From a virus, in IMG/VR virus record IMGVR_UViG_3300050343_000199, positions 124,001 to 188,000 of that record: DNA of 64,000 bases; one strand, 5' to 3'. A model generated the notes under the pieces. That model had not been told where the DNA came from. It made no database searches and was given only the letters and a program-made list of their open reading frames with translations. The translations under genes were made by a program, and so were the position numbers. Positions within the stretch are counted from its first letter, which is position 1, and each line of letters begins with the position of its first letter. This document shows positions 48,446 through 58,104 of the stretch, one piece after another.

Positions 48446-49386
48446 TTGAATTCACAACTCATCATGATCTCAGTAAGACATGCCAACAGGTTGATCTCTT
48501 GATCGGGAACAATAGTAATGTCTTTCATATACTTGGCAATGATGAGAACAGCTTCAGGAATAGAAGCAGGTTTCAACACACCATACAAACTGTCATAGAT
48601 CTTACGCATCACCATACTAGGATCGTTATCCAGATGCTGAACTACCCAGTTCTTTACATTAGTAAAGTCTTTTTTCTTCAAGGACGAAAGGAGAGTGTCC
48701 AGATTGACATCAGCAACATCCACAAGAATAGCAGACGTAATAGCACCAGTAGCGGCATAGCGTTGGCACTCATTAATAAGACGCCTCCAGTCAGGATAAT
48801 AACGCTTAGTAATTTTAGCGAGAACTTTATCTTCATACTCAACATTCTCGTTAGTCAGAATAGTTTGGAGACGAGTAAAAAACTCACCTTGAAGTTGAGT
48901 AGACTGCTCAGGTTTGATCCTAAAATCTACTACCGTACAACGTGAGTGCAACGGTTCAATAATTTTATTGATAAAGTTGCAAGTAAAGATGAAACGACAG
49001 TTGCTATGAAACTCTTCTACAGCAGTCCTGAGGGACAGTTGCACGTCGCTAGTGGTGTTGTCTGCTTCGTCAATGATGACCACCTTGTGGGATGCTCCAG
49101 AGGTCAGAGAGACCGTAGTGGCAAACTGCCTCACACGGTTCCTCACAGTGTCTAGGAAGCGTCCTTCATCGGATCCATTGATCACGATGTAAGAGGCACC
49201 AATCTCCTCACACAGCGCCTTAGCGATGGTTGTCTTACCCACACCAGCAGTGCCACTCAGCAGCAGGTTGGGTAGTTCTCCCTGGTTGACAAAACCCTGA
49301 AACACTTCCTTGATACTAGCGGGAAGGATACAATCTTCAACAATACTTGGACGGTATTTCTCCACCCACAAAAACTCTTTACTCAT
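48442..49386 (-). CDS. 44: gp44 clamp-loader ATPase
   Basis: 314 residues. AAA+ fold with Walker A GTAGVGKTT at about 44-52, IIDEAD (DEAD variant of Walker B), and HSRC (SRC motif, arginine finger). Loads gp45 with gp62. Overlaps speD at the 5' end. Confidence 0.94.
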   Translation of the reverse strand: MSKEFLWVEKYRPSIVEDCILPASIKEVFQGFVNQGELPNLLLSGTAGVGKTTIAKALCEEIGASYIVINGSDEGRFLDTVRNRVRQFATTVSLTSGASHKVVIIDEADNTTSDVQLSLRTAVEEFHSNCRFIFTCNFINKIIEPLHSRCTVVDFRIKPEQSTQLQGEFFTRLQTILTNENVEYEDKVLAKITKRYYPDWRRLINECQRYAATGAITSAILVDVADVNLDTLLSSLKKKDFTNVKNWVVQHLDNDPSMVMRKIYDSLYGVLKPASIPEAVLIIAKYMKDITIVPDQEINLLACLTEIMMSCEFK

Positions 49387-49718
49387 TCTAATGGTCGCAT
49401 AAATGATTTAGATATGATGTCATTGGCACTGAACATCATTTGCATATACTCCATACCTTTTTTTGGTTTGGTATGCTCACCACAGGTAAAGATATCGCAA
49501 ACTGCCATACCTTTCTCTGGCCATGTGTGAATACTAATATGACTCTCTGCTAGCATCGCCACACAAGTTACACCTTGAGGATCAAACTTATGTGAGTTGA
49601 TTGATAACAGAGTTGATTTACACTTTTTAGAAGCAGTGTAAATAATATCTCTGATAAACTCTTCGTCATTTAAAAGATCACGGTTACAATCTTTCAGAGT
49701 AAACAGAAGGTGCTTCAC
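49383..49718 (-). CDS. speD: S-adenosylmethionine decarboxylase proenzyme
   Basis: 111 residues with the self-cleavage site LAESHISIHTWPE, where Glu58-Ser59 is cut to make the pyruvoyl group, and catalytic Cys at CDIFTCG (74-80). First step to spermidine; polyamines may compact phage DNA. Sits between gp45 and gp44, coupled to both. Confidence 0.93.
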   Translation of the reverse strand: MKHLLFTLKDCNRDLLNDEEFIRDIIYTASKKCKSTLLSINSHKFDPQGVTCVAMLAESHISIHTWPEKGMAVCDIFTCGEHTKPKKGMEYMQMMFSANDIISKSFMRPLE

Positions 49719-50389
49719 GCTGGCTCAAGGGCAATGTAGTAAGTCAAGTCAGTATTTACATTGGTCCACTCTGAAATAAGGTGTTGAGAGACTTTAACAG
49801 TGTAGTCGCCAGGAAGAAGACGAATGTTCTCAATTTTAAGATCAAGAGTATAGGTGCCAGTAGAGCAACCTGCCACAGTGATATCATAAGTATTACTGGT
49901 ATCATTCTCTTTGTCCCGGAGGATAAGTTTAATCTCATCATGACCTTCAATTGATTGGAAGGTTAGATCAGGTAGACTATAAACAGCAGATGCTTTTTGT
50001 AGCGCAACAAGATCTTCACCAGTTAGATTAAACTGAAGATCAGCACCAGGAAATTTTACATTTTTTTCCGGAGCACCTTTGAGCGTAATTTCAGGATCAG
50101 AAAAATAATACTTAACAGACTGACGACCGCCACGGATGTTGACAAAATCGCCAGATGCGAATTCAAGCTGAGGATCGTGAAACAAAGAGATCCCAGAAAG
50201 AAACTGACTGAGATCATAAATTGCGAAGTCCACAGGAAATACTTCTTCACCAGTGAACTTTGCCAGAATGTTCTCTGCATTAGAGATGGTTCGTACAGTG
50301 CTTCCCTTACGGAAGACGATTGAGGAATTGATTGTACTGAAGTTTTTGAGAACATCTAGAGTTTTTTTAGATAGGATGACTTTACTCAT
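49715..50389 (-). CDS. 45: gp45 sliding clamp
   Basis: 224 residues, two-domain sliding clamp; trimeric ring that tethers gp43 and also activates late transcription with gp33 and gp55. Overlaps the DUF3310-like gene upstream (ATGA) and speD downstream. Driven by a promoter at 50697-50725. Confidence 0.93.
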   Translation of the reverse strand: MSKVILSKKTLDVLKNFSTINSSIVFRKGSTVRTISNAENILAKFTGEEVFPVDFAIYDLSQFLSGISLFHDPQLEFASGDFVNIRGGRQSVKYYFSDPEITLKGAPEKNVKFPGADLQFNLTGEDLVALQKASAVYSLPDLTFQSIEGHDEIKLILRDKENDTSNTYDITVAGCSTGTYTLDLKIENIRLLPGDYTVKVSQHLISEWTNVNTDLTYYIALEPA

Positions 50390-50679
50390 TGATTGTAAGA
50401 TTCGGTAATAGCAGTTTTGTCAGAGAAGTGGAGCAGCAGCAATGCGTAGTGAAGGATCTTAATGATATCACGACGGGCAGTTCCTTTTTTATCGTAACGA
50501 GAAGCATACTTTAGGATGTTGCTTCGGCAGAATGCCTCAGCATCACCCACTGCTTCAATCAAATCTAACGTTTGAATCTCGTCGTTGCCAGCAGAATAGT
50601 GTTGTCCATAGGTTCCAGAAATGTAATCACTTAACTCTTTTAGAAGAGCATCTTCATTGTATTTTTTCACGGTATGCAT
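50386..50679 (-). CDS. DUF3310-like protein
   Basis: 97 residues. DLIEAVGDAEAFCRSNILKYASRYDKKGTARRDIIKILHYALLLL fits DUF3310 (nucleotide-kinase-associated) with C and Y/K pattern typical of this phage family. Starts the clamp unit; no catalytic motif. Role unknown. Confidence 0.65.
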   Translation of the reverse strand: MHTVKKYNEDALLKELSDYISGTYGQHYSAGNDEIQTLDLIEAVGDAEAFCRSNILKYASRYDKKGTARRDIIKILHYALLLLHFSDKTAITESYNQ

Positions 50680-50834
50680 ACGTAATCAATATCTTTATAA
50701 TAGCACTCTTGACTTTCTCCGTCAAGGTTAATGACAGTAATAATATCACCTGCCACATTAGAAACTCTAGCAGCGCCTTGACCACTGATGTGGATGACAC
50801 TGCCAATAAAGTTACAATCTCCCAGTTCAGGCAT
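50667..50834 (-). CDS. 55-residue beta protein after cobS
   Basis: The ATG overlaps the cobS stop; a longer frame from 50927 lies inside cobS and was rejected. Sequence PELGDCNFIGSVIHISGQGAARVSNVAGDIITVINLDGESQ looks like a small beta barrel. It contains the promoter for the clamp unit. Unknown function. Confidence 0.62.
   Translation of the reverse strand: MPELGDCNFIGSVIHISGQGAARVSNVAGDIITVINLDGESQECYYKDIDYVCIP
50697..50725 (-). promoter_or_regulatory. Promoter of the gp45-gp44 unit
   Basis: Minus strand TTGACG (50725-50720), 17 nt, TATTAT (50702-50697); start near 50690, 11 nt before the DUF3310-like ATG. Confidence 0.78.
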
Positions 50835-51915
50835 CTTCAGTTTCTCCATCAATTTCAACTCCAGCATCAATTTTATCATACAATTCAATAAAGGATTGTT
50901 TGGTTTCTTCATCAAAACGATTGACACAAACCTTGATCGCCTTCATACGATCACCCCAGATAGCATATGCTCGTACAATATGAACCAAACGACGGGTGCT
51001 GATCACTTCATCAATACCCCCGTCCTTGAAGGTGCGACGGATAATGTCTGCCCAGTTAGCAAGGTTAACACAAAATTCTTCATCATGCTTACCAACAGCA
51101 GCAGTAATACGAAGAAGAATTTTAGTTTCTACAGCAGGAGTAGGATACTCCTGCTCAAAGGTCAAGGCAAAACGCTCAAGGAAGGCTTCGTTGAGAACGT
51201 TAGTTCCAATAAAGCGACCGTCATCGCTGCCTTTACCTTTAGTATTTGCAGTTGCAATAACATTGAATCCAGATTTAGGGTTTACGTAACGACCAGTTTT
51301 CTTTAGGAAGACACCCTTACCTTCCAAAACAGATTGAAGGCATAAGATTTTATTAGATGCTAGGTCAACTTCGTCTAGAAGCAACACAGCTCCGCGTTCC
51401 AAAGCCTCAATGACTGGTCCGTTGTGCCAAACAGTTTCACCATTAACAAGACGAAACCCACCAATAAGATCATCTTCGTCAGTTTCAATGGTGATGTTCA
51501 CACGAATGAGTTCCCTATTTAGGGAAGCACATGCTTGCTCTACCGAAAGAGTTTTACCATTACCAGACATACCAGTGATAAACACCGGATAAAATAATTT
51601 GGAACTGATAACTTTTTTCACATCAGTAAAGTTACCAAAAGGAACGAAGTTCTCATCCTTCATAGGAATAAGATTTTGTTCTACTGCAGGCATAGCAGCA
51701 GGTGCTTCGTAAGTTTGTTCTAGATGTTCCTGTACTGTAAGGTTCCAAGTGCCACGTTTAACATAGAAGTCCCGTAGACGCTTGGTAGCAGTAGCATAGG
51801 TTACACCAAAATAATCACATGCAGAAGTGACATGTTGTGCATTAATATCATTGCCATAATTTTCTGACAGATAAGAAGCAAGTTGTGATGTAGTAAGATC
51901 TGACTTTGCAGGCAT
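50827..51915 (-). CDS. cobS: CobS/MoxR-like AAA+ ATPase
   Basis: 362 residues. Walker A GMSGNGKT at about 114-121, Walker B VLLLDEVD and sensor region NVIATANT, the arrangement of CobS and MoxR ATPases. CobS forms the cobaltochelatase with CobT/CobN in B12 synthesis; the phage protein may instead be a MoxR-type chaperone with the VWA protein downstream (51985). I see no CobN here. Confidence 0.88.
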   Translation of the reverse strand: MPAKSDLTTSQLASYLSENYGNDINAQHVTSACDYFGVTYATATKRLRDFYVKRGTWNLTVQEHLEQTYEAPAAMPAVEQNLIPMKDENFVPFGNFTDVKKVISSKLFYPVFITGMSGNGKTLSVEQACASLNRELIRVNITIETDEDDLIGGFRLVNGETVWHNGPVIEALERGAVLLLDEVDLASNKILCLQSVLEGKGVFLKKTGRYVNPKSGFNVIATANTKGKGSDDGRFIGTNVLNEAFLERFALTFEQEYPTPAVETKILLRITAAVGKHDEEFCVNLANWADIIRRTFKDGGIDEVISTRRLVHIVRAYAIWGDRMKAIKVCVNRFDEETKQSFIELYDKIDAGVEIDGETEDA

Positions 51916-51937
51916 GATGCGTTTTGTTTATGTAGTT

Positions 51938-51961
51938 ATTATAGGGCAGAGTGAGGTAGAG
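51938..51961 (-). promoter_or_regulatory. Possible promoter for cobS
   Basis: Minus strand TATAAT at 51943-51938 with a partial -35 (TGAC-containing) 16-17 nt upstream; start about 20 nt before the ATG. Confidence 0.5.
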
Positions 51962-51984
51962 TCATGGGCAGAGTGGACGGTTCG

Positions 51985-54084
51985 TCAAGCGACATACTCC
52001 ACAAAAGAACTGAGAAGTTTTTTATTTGCAGATTTACCACCAAGCATTTTTTTAAATGCCTTAGTAATATCTCCTTTTTTTGCGCCACTCTCAACATTAA
52101 ACTCAGCAGTCTCGTTCAATGAATTATTAGAGATGGCATAAAGAGCAGTGAATGCTTTAGGGTTTTTAATAATAGCAGACTTTTCTTTCTTCCACTGTTT
52201 TTGAATATCAGAGTAACCTTCATAAGAAGCATAACGTCCAACAAAATTTTGCAACTGAGAACCTCCAAGAATACGAAACCCAATCACATTTACACCTGGG
52301 TTACGATCACGAACTTGCTGAATAAAAATGTTAGTTACATTACTGTAGTCAAACTGCTCATAGGTAATTCCAGTTTTACGATCCCGAAGTACTTGATAAT
52401 AATCAATACGGCGAGGAGCAACACGATACTCATCTTTATGATCCATATAAATTTCATGACCATATGCAGCAGAGCAACTCTCACCATCAGAAAGAACACA
52501 AACGTTGACTTTTTGGAGATCATTGTTACTTTTGAATTCAGGAATAATATAGTTCAACATAACGATTGCTTCGTTTAATGGAGTACCAGACAGACCGACA
52601 CCTAAAGTAGTTGAGTATCCACTATACGCTTTGTAGTAATGAGCCTCACGAAATAAATTCTTACACATACGCTCATACTGACGAGAGTTAGAACGAGAGG
52701 AAACGAAGTTCATCAGATGAAAATGTTCATCGTTTATATACACTGTATTTTTTTGAATATTTCCATAAGTCATACTATAGTAACTAGTATCATTTTTCAT
52801 GGAACGTTGAGCACATACCCATTCATTAGTGAAAGCATATACTTCAAATGGAATCTGAACCTTCTTACAAAATGCAGTCAGGTTAAGAACTTGCTTAACA
52901 GTAGCAAGGATTTCATTACTCATAGAACCAGACCAGTCAAGCAAGAATATCAAACCATGATTCTTGCCATCAGGAATTACAGTTACTTTTTTGAAAAGAT
53001 CTTCGTTGTACTTATAAGTGTGAAGTCTAGAAGTATCAAGTACACCAGTCTTAGATTGACCAGCACGAGCATAAGCGTCAGCTGACTTACGGCATTCAAA
53101 TTCTTTTACTAAGTAGTTTACTTCTTTTTGTGATTGCTTACGAAATTTATAATACTCACTATCAACATACTCATAGTTTTCTTCTTCTCCTGCATTTTTA
53201 TCAATCCAATTATGCAATATAGTCCAATCAACAATATGATTATTCAAATTCATTGCTTCTGGAATTTCAACATACACAGGGGAACGACCCTGACGAGAAG
53301 AAAGATTTTCTGCTGAGTTGTCAAAGGAACGTTGAGTTTGAGAAGTCTCTCCACCGGTATCTCCACCTGAAAAATCTTCTTCTCCTTCTTCATAATCTTC
53401 TTCGTAATCATTATCTTGCTGAGGCATTGAAGAATTTTCAAACTGATCTTCACTAACCTGAGTATTTTCTTCTTCTTTACTATTTTCGTTTTCACGTTGA
53501 TGTGCTACCTCAAGCATTTCTTCATGCGTCATAGGTGTTTCAGTTTGATTACTAAACTGATATACATCAAAAGCAATCTGCAATACTTCAGCAAAAGTTT
53601 CTGCTTTTTCTGTACGCTCAACAAAAACTAATTCGGATGCACCAAACGGAATGAATGCACTTGCACCAATTTTAAAATGTAAATTGATACGATCAATCAA
53701 ACTAAAGTTATCAAGATTTTGATCAACAATTTCAAAAAAATCTAAATTATTTAATTCCTTATATCCACCATTAAAAGATTTACGTAAACCAGGAAACTTA
53801 CGTTTCATTAATTTCTCAATACGAGCATCTTCTATAACATTAACAAAATCTTTAGGGCAATCTACAGCATCACGCCAGTCTTTGTTGGGTGTGAACAAAG
53901 CATGTCCAACCTCATGACCCACCAGCATGTCATAGACAATCCCAGATGCTTTGTCCCACATAGGAAGGGTAAGCAAGCGACGGTCAACATCAAAGGATGC
54001 TGTAGCAGTCTTACGGTGCTCTACAATAAGGTTCTCAGTTGCAAGCAGTCGTGCTAGGTTGCCTTTGATTTCTTGAGTTTGCAT
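51985..54084 (-). CDS. VWA protein with HEXXH metal site (CobT-like)
   Basis: 699 residues. HEVGHALF (His57, Glu58, His61) with VNVIEDARIEKL soon after gives a zinc-metallopeptidase-like site; a long acidic region follows (EDYEEGEEDFSGG); and the C-terminal half is a VWA domain with MIDAS DWSGSMS (about 388). The acidic-plus-VWA plan matches CobT, the partner of CobS, but the HEXXH part is an addition. MoxR-VWA pairs remodel proteins. Coupled in order with cobS. Confidence 0.8.
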   Translation of the reverse strand: MQTQEIKGNLARLLATENLIVEHRKTATASFDVDRRLLTLPMWDKASGIVYDMLVGHEVGHALFTPNKDWRDAVDCPKDFVNVIEDARIEKLMKRKFPGLRKSFNGGYKELNNLDFFEIVDQNLDNFSLIDRINLHFKIGASAFIPFGASELVFVERTEKAETFAEVLQIAFDVYQFSNQTETPMTHEEMLEVAHQRENENSKEEENTQVSEDQFENSSMPQQDNDYEEDYEEGEEDFSGGDTGGETSQTQRSFDNSAENLSSRQGRSPVYVEIPEAMNLNNHIVDWTILHNWIDKNAGEEENYEYVDSEYYKFRKQSQKEVNYLVKEFECRKSADAYARAGQSKTGVLDTSRLHTYKYNEDLFKKVTVIPDGKNHGLIFLLDWSGSMSNEILATVKQVLNLTAFCKKVQIPFEVYAFTNEWVCAQRSMKNDTSYYSMTYGNIQKNTVYINDEHFHLMNFVSSRSNSRQYERMCKNLFREAHYYKAYSGYSTTLGVGLSGTPLNEAIVMLNYIIPEFKSNNDLQKVNVCVLSDGESCSAAYGHEIYMDHKDEYRVAPRRIDYYQVLRDRKTGITYEQFDYSNVTNIFIQQVRDRNPGVNVIGFRILGGSQLQNFVGRYASYEGYSDIQKQWKKEKSAIIKNPKAFTALYAISNNSLNETAEFNVESGAKKGDITKAFKKMLGGKSANKKLLSSFVEYVA

Positions 54085-54114
54085 CTGTCTCTTTTGCTGA
54101 TGGACTCATCATAC

Positions 54115-54140
54115 AAAAAAGAATGGTCATCCAACCATTC
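54115..54140 (-). terminator. Terminator after gp46
   Basis: Stem GAATGG with CCATTC, 8-nt loop, then TTTTTT on the minus strand. It overlaps the gp46 stop. Confidence 0.75.
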
Positions 54141-55872
54141 CATGTGTCACTTCATTAACTGTCTCAGTCAAGACTGAATAGTTTTTAACCTTATCAACTG
54201 TAATAGTTCTGTCAAATTTATCATCCAAACCTTGTTTGTGACTGATAACAAACACCTTGGTGCTTTCATCAAAGTTACGAAGGATCCATCCTAGATCAGA
54301 TGTTCCTGATTGGTCAAGAGATCCATCAAAGATCTCGTCCAGAATCAAGAGGTTAGTATCCACAGAATTCTTAAGTTTAGCAATACTACGCCAAGTAAGC
54401 AACAGAGCGATATCAATACGAGCTTTCTCTCCTTCGCTAAAACTTTCATAGGAAAAAACATCGCGGAATCTGGACTTAATTATCTCCTCAAAATTTTCGT
54501 TTAGGGTAAAATTGACATAGAACTCCATCCTTTGTAAGAAATCGTTAATTAACTTATTCATAGTAGGAAGATATGTTTTAACAATTCGGGATTTAATACC
54601 GTTATCTTTTAGCAATTGACTTGCTGTTGTTAATACATCGCGATCTTTTTTTAATTCAGTGATACTACCACTAAAAGATTTTTTACTTGTAAGAAGTGCT
54701 TCTAATTTAACAAACTCAGATTTTTTATCAATGTTATCACCTTGCAATTCCTGCACTTCATCTTGAAGTGCTTCTATTTGTTTACGAATAGTCATCAACT
54801 GAAAATTGGTTTGTGAAATTGTAACATTAATATTGTTAACTTCAGAAGACAGCTCAGTAAATTTATTAAATTTAACTTCCTCTTCTCCTATAGCAGAGAG
54901 GATATCATTATATCCCACAAGCATTTCATCAACCTTAGTCTTTCCAGACTCTAACTTTTCATCACGAAAATTTTCGGAAAGTTCTTGAGTACATGTAGGA
55001 CACACATGATTGTTCTCAAAAAACTCATGTTCTTTCTTACATGTGTTCAATTTACCCTGAACTTTAATAAGAAAAGTGTTTAACTTCTTTAATTTCTCAC
55101 TGGAAGTTTTACACCCCTCCATTTCTTTATTAAGATTACCGATTTGATTAGTCAGAATAACTACATCTTCAGCACCTTGTAGTTCAGTTTTTTTATACTC
55201 ATTAATCTTTTCTTCTTTTTTATTAATTTCTTCTTGAGTACGTTTTTCTAACGTATGCATATGCTGCTTCTGAATTTCAATCTTATCTTTCAACAAATCA
55301 AGTTGGTAATCCAGTTCGCGAATCTCTTCTATATTTTCTCGGGACTTATCCCGAAGAAGAACATTCATTGTTGAGAATACTTGAATGTCTAAGATGTCTT
55401 CAATAATATCACGTCTCTGTGCAACTGGAAGACGCATGAAAGGAACAAACGTAGAAGAACCAAGCACCACAATCTGAGTAAATGACTTGTAGTTCATCTT
55501 AAGAACGTTCAACTCAAAATTTTTCTGCTGTTCGGCAAGTGAACTTTCTTGATTCCACAATTTACCGTTTGCATAGATCTCAAACTTGTTTGGTTTAATA
55601 CCGCGTACAACTTTATACTGTTGCTTCCCGATACGGAATTCAATTTCAACCAAACAATCTTTTTCGTTTATACTATTAACCATTGCTGGTTTAGGAATTT
55701 TACGAAATGGTTTTCCAAACAAAGAAAAGGTAAGAGCATCTAGAATAGTGCTCTTACCTGCTCCATTTGTTCCGACAATTAAATTTGTCCTTGCAGTTTC
55801 TAAATTTACTTCACTATAAACATTACCCGTAGACAAAAAATTCTTCCAACGGAGTTTTTCAAAAATAATCAT
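54127..55872 (-). CDS. 46: gp46 recombination endonuclease subunit (Rad50-like)
   Basis: 581 residues. Walker A GTNGAGKST at about 34-42, two coiled-coil arms around a CPTC zinc hook (NHVCPTCTQEL), ABC signature SEGEKARIDIALLL. With gp47 it processes DNA ends. Overlaps the upstream small gene by 4 nt. Shorter than bacterial SbcC, as usual for T4-like phages. Confidence 0.94.
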   Translation of the reverse strand: MIIFEKLRWKNFLSTGNVYSEVNLETARTNLIVGTNGAGKSTILDALTFSLFGKPFRKIPKPAMVNSINEKDCLVEIEFRIGKQQYKVVRGIKPNKFEIYANGKLWNQESSLAEQQKNFELNVLKMNYKSFTQIVVLGSSTFVPFMRLPVAQRRDIIEDILDIQVFSTMNVLLRDKSRENIEEIRELDYQLDLLKDKIEIQKQHMHTLEKRTQEEINKKEEKINEYKKTELQGAEDVVILTNQIGNLNKEMEGCKTSSEKLKKLNTFLIKVQGKLNTCKKEHEFFENNHVCPTCTQELSENFRDEKLESGKTKVDEMLVGYNDILSAIGEEEVKFNKFTELSSEVNNINVTISQTNFQLMTIRKQIEALQDEVQELQGDNIDKKSEFVKLEALLTSKKSFSGSITELKKDRDVLTTASQLLKDNGIKSRIVKTYLPTMNKLINDFLQRMEFYVNFTLNENFEEIIKSRFRDVFSYESFSEGEKARIDIALLLTWRSIAKLKNSVDTNLLILDEIFDGSLDQSGTSDLGWILRNFDESTKVFVISHKQGLDDKFDRTITVDKVKNYSVLTETVNEVTHGMVG

Positions 55873-56132
55873 TCTTTATCAGGTGGGGGAATAATAAGGT
55901 CGTCTGCTGTAATAATAGAATACTTTTGTCCTTGAGATCTGCATGCAGTGATAATCAAATCAGGTTCAACTTCAAGAATTTCTAAGTCAGGATTGCTATT
56001 GGTTTCTTCTAGCAAAAAAAGATAACGCAATGCATCATCTTCTTGTTCAAATAATGGAATAATACGATCTTCGGAATCATTGAATACAGAATAAATTCCG
56101 GATGGTTCATCTTGCAATGTGATTATGTACAT
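55869..56132 (-). CDS. DUF3110-like protein
   Basis: 87 residues. YIITLQDEPSGIYSVFNDSEDR with LFEQEDDALRYLFLLEE fits the DUF3110 family of cyanobacteria and cyanophages. It sits between gp47 and gp46, coupled to the latter. Role unknown, though its place in the nuclease pair is suggestive. Confidence 0.68.
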   Translation of the reverse strand: MYIITLQDEPSGIYSVFNDSEDRIIPLFEQEDDALRYLFLLEETNSNPDLEILEVEPDLIITACRSQGQKYSIITADDLIIPPPDKE

Positions 56133-56135
56133 GCA

Positions 56136-57176
56136 TTAAACAGTCTCACATGATTCTATGTAGAGAGATTGCATTAATTTTTTGAGGTCGGTTTTGTCTA
56201 CCGCAAGTTCAATCTCATCAATGTACTCACTTAAAAGAGTGAGTGTATCTTTTACATTTAATTCTACATCATTTAGATCTTCTGTGTCAACTAAAGTTTC
56301 AACAATTTTAACATCATGAACACCTACGTTGTAAAGACGATCAACCAATGTTTCAAACATTTGGTAGTTTCGTTTTTCATTGACAACGATCTTAATGAAC
56401 TTGTCTTTATAACTAGACACATCCTGTTTGTTGTAGTCTGTACTGGTGTCATCGTAGAAGATCTTATCAAAGATCTCGTAGGGATTTCTGACAAACTTAA
56501 GTTTATCACTTTCAGTATCGTAGATATGGAATCCGCGAGTGTCCTTATAATCATTCCAGAACATCTGATAAGGGTTGCCTAGGTATTGAACGTTGCCATG
56601 TTTTGATTTGTGATGAAAGTGTCCAGACCAAACACGTTTAAAGTTTTTAAAATCCGAGACTTTAAATCCACCGTCAAACTTCATACCAGGAGTAACTTCA
56701 AATCCATCACACTCAAGGTGACCACATACATTATCAGCATTACTTTCGCTGATCATTTTTAAACTTACTTCTTTATTCCCAGCATTAATCCACGGCAACA
56801 TTAAAAATGTTTTGCTGCCTAGTTTAATTTCTTTTGGATCTACATAAATTTTAATATTATTATACTGTTCTAATAAAAGTTCAGGGGAATTAATCTGATT
56901 TGTATTTTTGTAATACGTACAATGATTTCCCAAGATCATATGAACTTTATAATTTTTTAATCGCTTGAAGTAATTTTCATTAACACGGTTAAAAGTATTA
57001 AAATCCATAGACTTTCGGTTATCAAAAGTGTCACCCAAATCAATAATGGTATTGACACCTTCTTTCTCAAGAGTAGGAAAAAAGATCTCGTCATAGAATC
57101 TTTGAAAGTAATTCCAGAACGCTAAAGAACCTTTGCGTCCATCAAGATGTTGGTCTGTAATGAGTGCAACTTTCAT
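56136..57176 (-). CDS. 47: gp47 recombination endonuclease subunit (Mre11-like)
   Basis: 346 residues, calcineurin-type phosphoesterase: DQHLDGR, GDTFDNRK, GNHC and HGNVQYLG supply metal ligands. Nuclease partner of gp46 in replication and repair. The ATG overlaps the upstream TGA by one base or so. Confidence 0.94.
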   Translation of the reverse strand: MKVALITDQHLDGRKGSLAFWNYFQRFYDEIFFPTLEKEGVNTIIDLGDTFDNRKSMDFNTFNRVNENYFKRLKNYKVHMILGNHCTYYKNTNQINSPELLLEQYNNIKIYVDPKEIKLGSKTFLMLPWINAGNKEVSLKMISESNADNVCGHLECDGFEVTPGMKFDGGFKVSDFKNFKRVWSGHFHHKSKHGNVQYLGNPYQMFWNDYKDTRGFHIYDTESDKLKFVRNPYEIFDKIFYDDTSTDYNKQDVSSYKDKFIKIVVNEKRNYQMFETLVDRLYNVGVHDVKIVETLVDTEDLNDVELNVKDTLTLLSEYIDEIELAVDKTDLKKLMQSLYIESCETV

Positions 57177-57409
57177 AACTTACCGCTCACTGTCCCATCG
57201 TATCGTGCTGAGTATTTGCAGTTAGCCCAGTTAGTAGCGACACCTTCCAAGTGGAATGGCGTTCCTTCCATGACAGATTCCCTCGTACCGCCTGTGACGA
57301 TTCCCTCGCCATCCTCACCAAAGCTAGTCCACGTTCCAAACCGTCTCTTCTCAATGCGGAATTTTCCATAGGGTGTTTCATACCACTCATGCTCATTGGA
57401 ATTGCTCAT
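57173..57409 (-). CDS. Small protein upstream of gp47
   Basis: 78 residues, acidic and aromatic-rich, beta type (EWYETPYGKFRIEKRRFGTWTSFGEDGEGIVTGG). Overlaps the 55-residue gene upstream by 17 nt and gp47 by 4. No recognised family. Confidence 0.65.
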   Translation of the reverse strand: MSNSNEHEWYETPYGKFRIEKRRFGTWTSFGEDGEGIVTGGTRESVMEGTPFHLEGVATNWANCKYSARYDGTVSGKL

Positions 57410-57560
57410 CGGTTGCTTGCTTCCTTAAGGTATTATTATAGATCACAACTCTGCCGTGACGGTGAGTAAAGACCAGTTCGTCATCTGGACCCCAACACAG
57501 CTCTTCATATAGAGCATTCAATTTATACATGTCTTCATACAGTTGATTTGGATTTGGCAT
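57393..57560 (-). CDS. 55-residue protein between gp55 and gp47
   Basis: The ATG overlaps the gp55 stop region and the stop lies in the next gene. Sequence MPNPNQLYEDMYKLNALYEELCWGPDDELVFTHRHGRVVIYN is well balanced and looks real. A helix-strand arrangement is likely. Function unknown. Coupling to late sigma gp55 may matter. Confidence 0.66.
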   Translation of the reverse strand: MPNPNQLYEDMYKLNALYEELCWGPDDELVFTHRHGRVVIYNNTLRKQATDEQFQ

Positions 57561-58048
57561 CAGCGATTCATTTTAATTTCAATATTTTCTTTAATACTAC
57601 CCATGTCAGAATAAGAAGCGTTCATGCCTGCCATACTACCATCGTATGTGTCTGTATGCATTACTTCATCGTATCCTGAACGTTCAAGAATTTTATTTTT
57701 AATTTCTAATTGTTTCTTTTCTTTTTGAATTCTTCTTAAAAATGCATAGTAAATAATTTGCGTAAAATAAGCAAACGGGTTAGAAGATTTCTCTGGATTA
57801 AAGTTGTCAATGTACTGCAGGCAGTTCTCAATGCCATCACAGATCATATCCTCACGAAACATGTAGTTGACAAAGTTTGGTTTGTATGATAGATGTGTAG
57901 CGATCTTAAGGAAACACTCACCAATATAATTTGGAACACGAGGACGTGGTTGATCGTTTTCTTTTGCTGCGATCACTTTGTTCCGGTAGACAGAGACCGC
58001 CTCTAGAAATTCTTTATTATTGACGTAATACTCTGTCTTTTTTTTCAT
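57560..58048 (-). CDS. 55: gp55 late sigma factor
   Basis: 162 residues. MFREDMICDGIENCLQYIDNFNPEKSSNPFAYFTQIIYYAFLRRI is the region 2-like helix of T4 gp55. It directs RNA polymerase to TATAAATA promoters, several of which are in this window. Has its own promoter and a KxxxR-rich tail. Confidence 0.92.
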   Translation of the reverse strand: MKKKTEYYVNNKEFLEAVSVYRNKVIAAKENDQPRPRVPNYIGECFLKIATHLSYKPNFVNYMFREDMICDGIENCLQYIDNFNPEKSSNPFAYFTQIIYYAFLRRIQKEKKQLEIKNKILERSGYDEVMHTDTYDGSMAGMNASYSDMGSIKENIEIKMNR

Positions 58049-58075
58049 GAGAACTTTTCCTTTTCGGATACTCTT

Positions 58076-58104
58076 AGTTTAGTTCATCTTATGAATATTG
58101 TCAA
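58076..58104 (-). promoter_or_regulatory. Promoter for gp55
   Basis: Minus strand TTGACA (58104-58099), 17 nt, TAAACT (58081-58076); start near 58069, 21 nt before the ATG. Confidence 0.75.

Noticed and set aside
50827-50927. Longer start for the 55-residue gene at 50667
   Set aside because: The extra 31 codons lie inside cobS in another frame and the ATG at 50834 overlaps the cobS stop in the usual manner.
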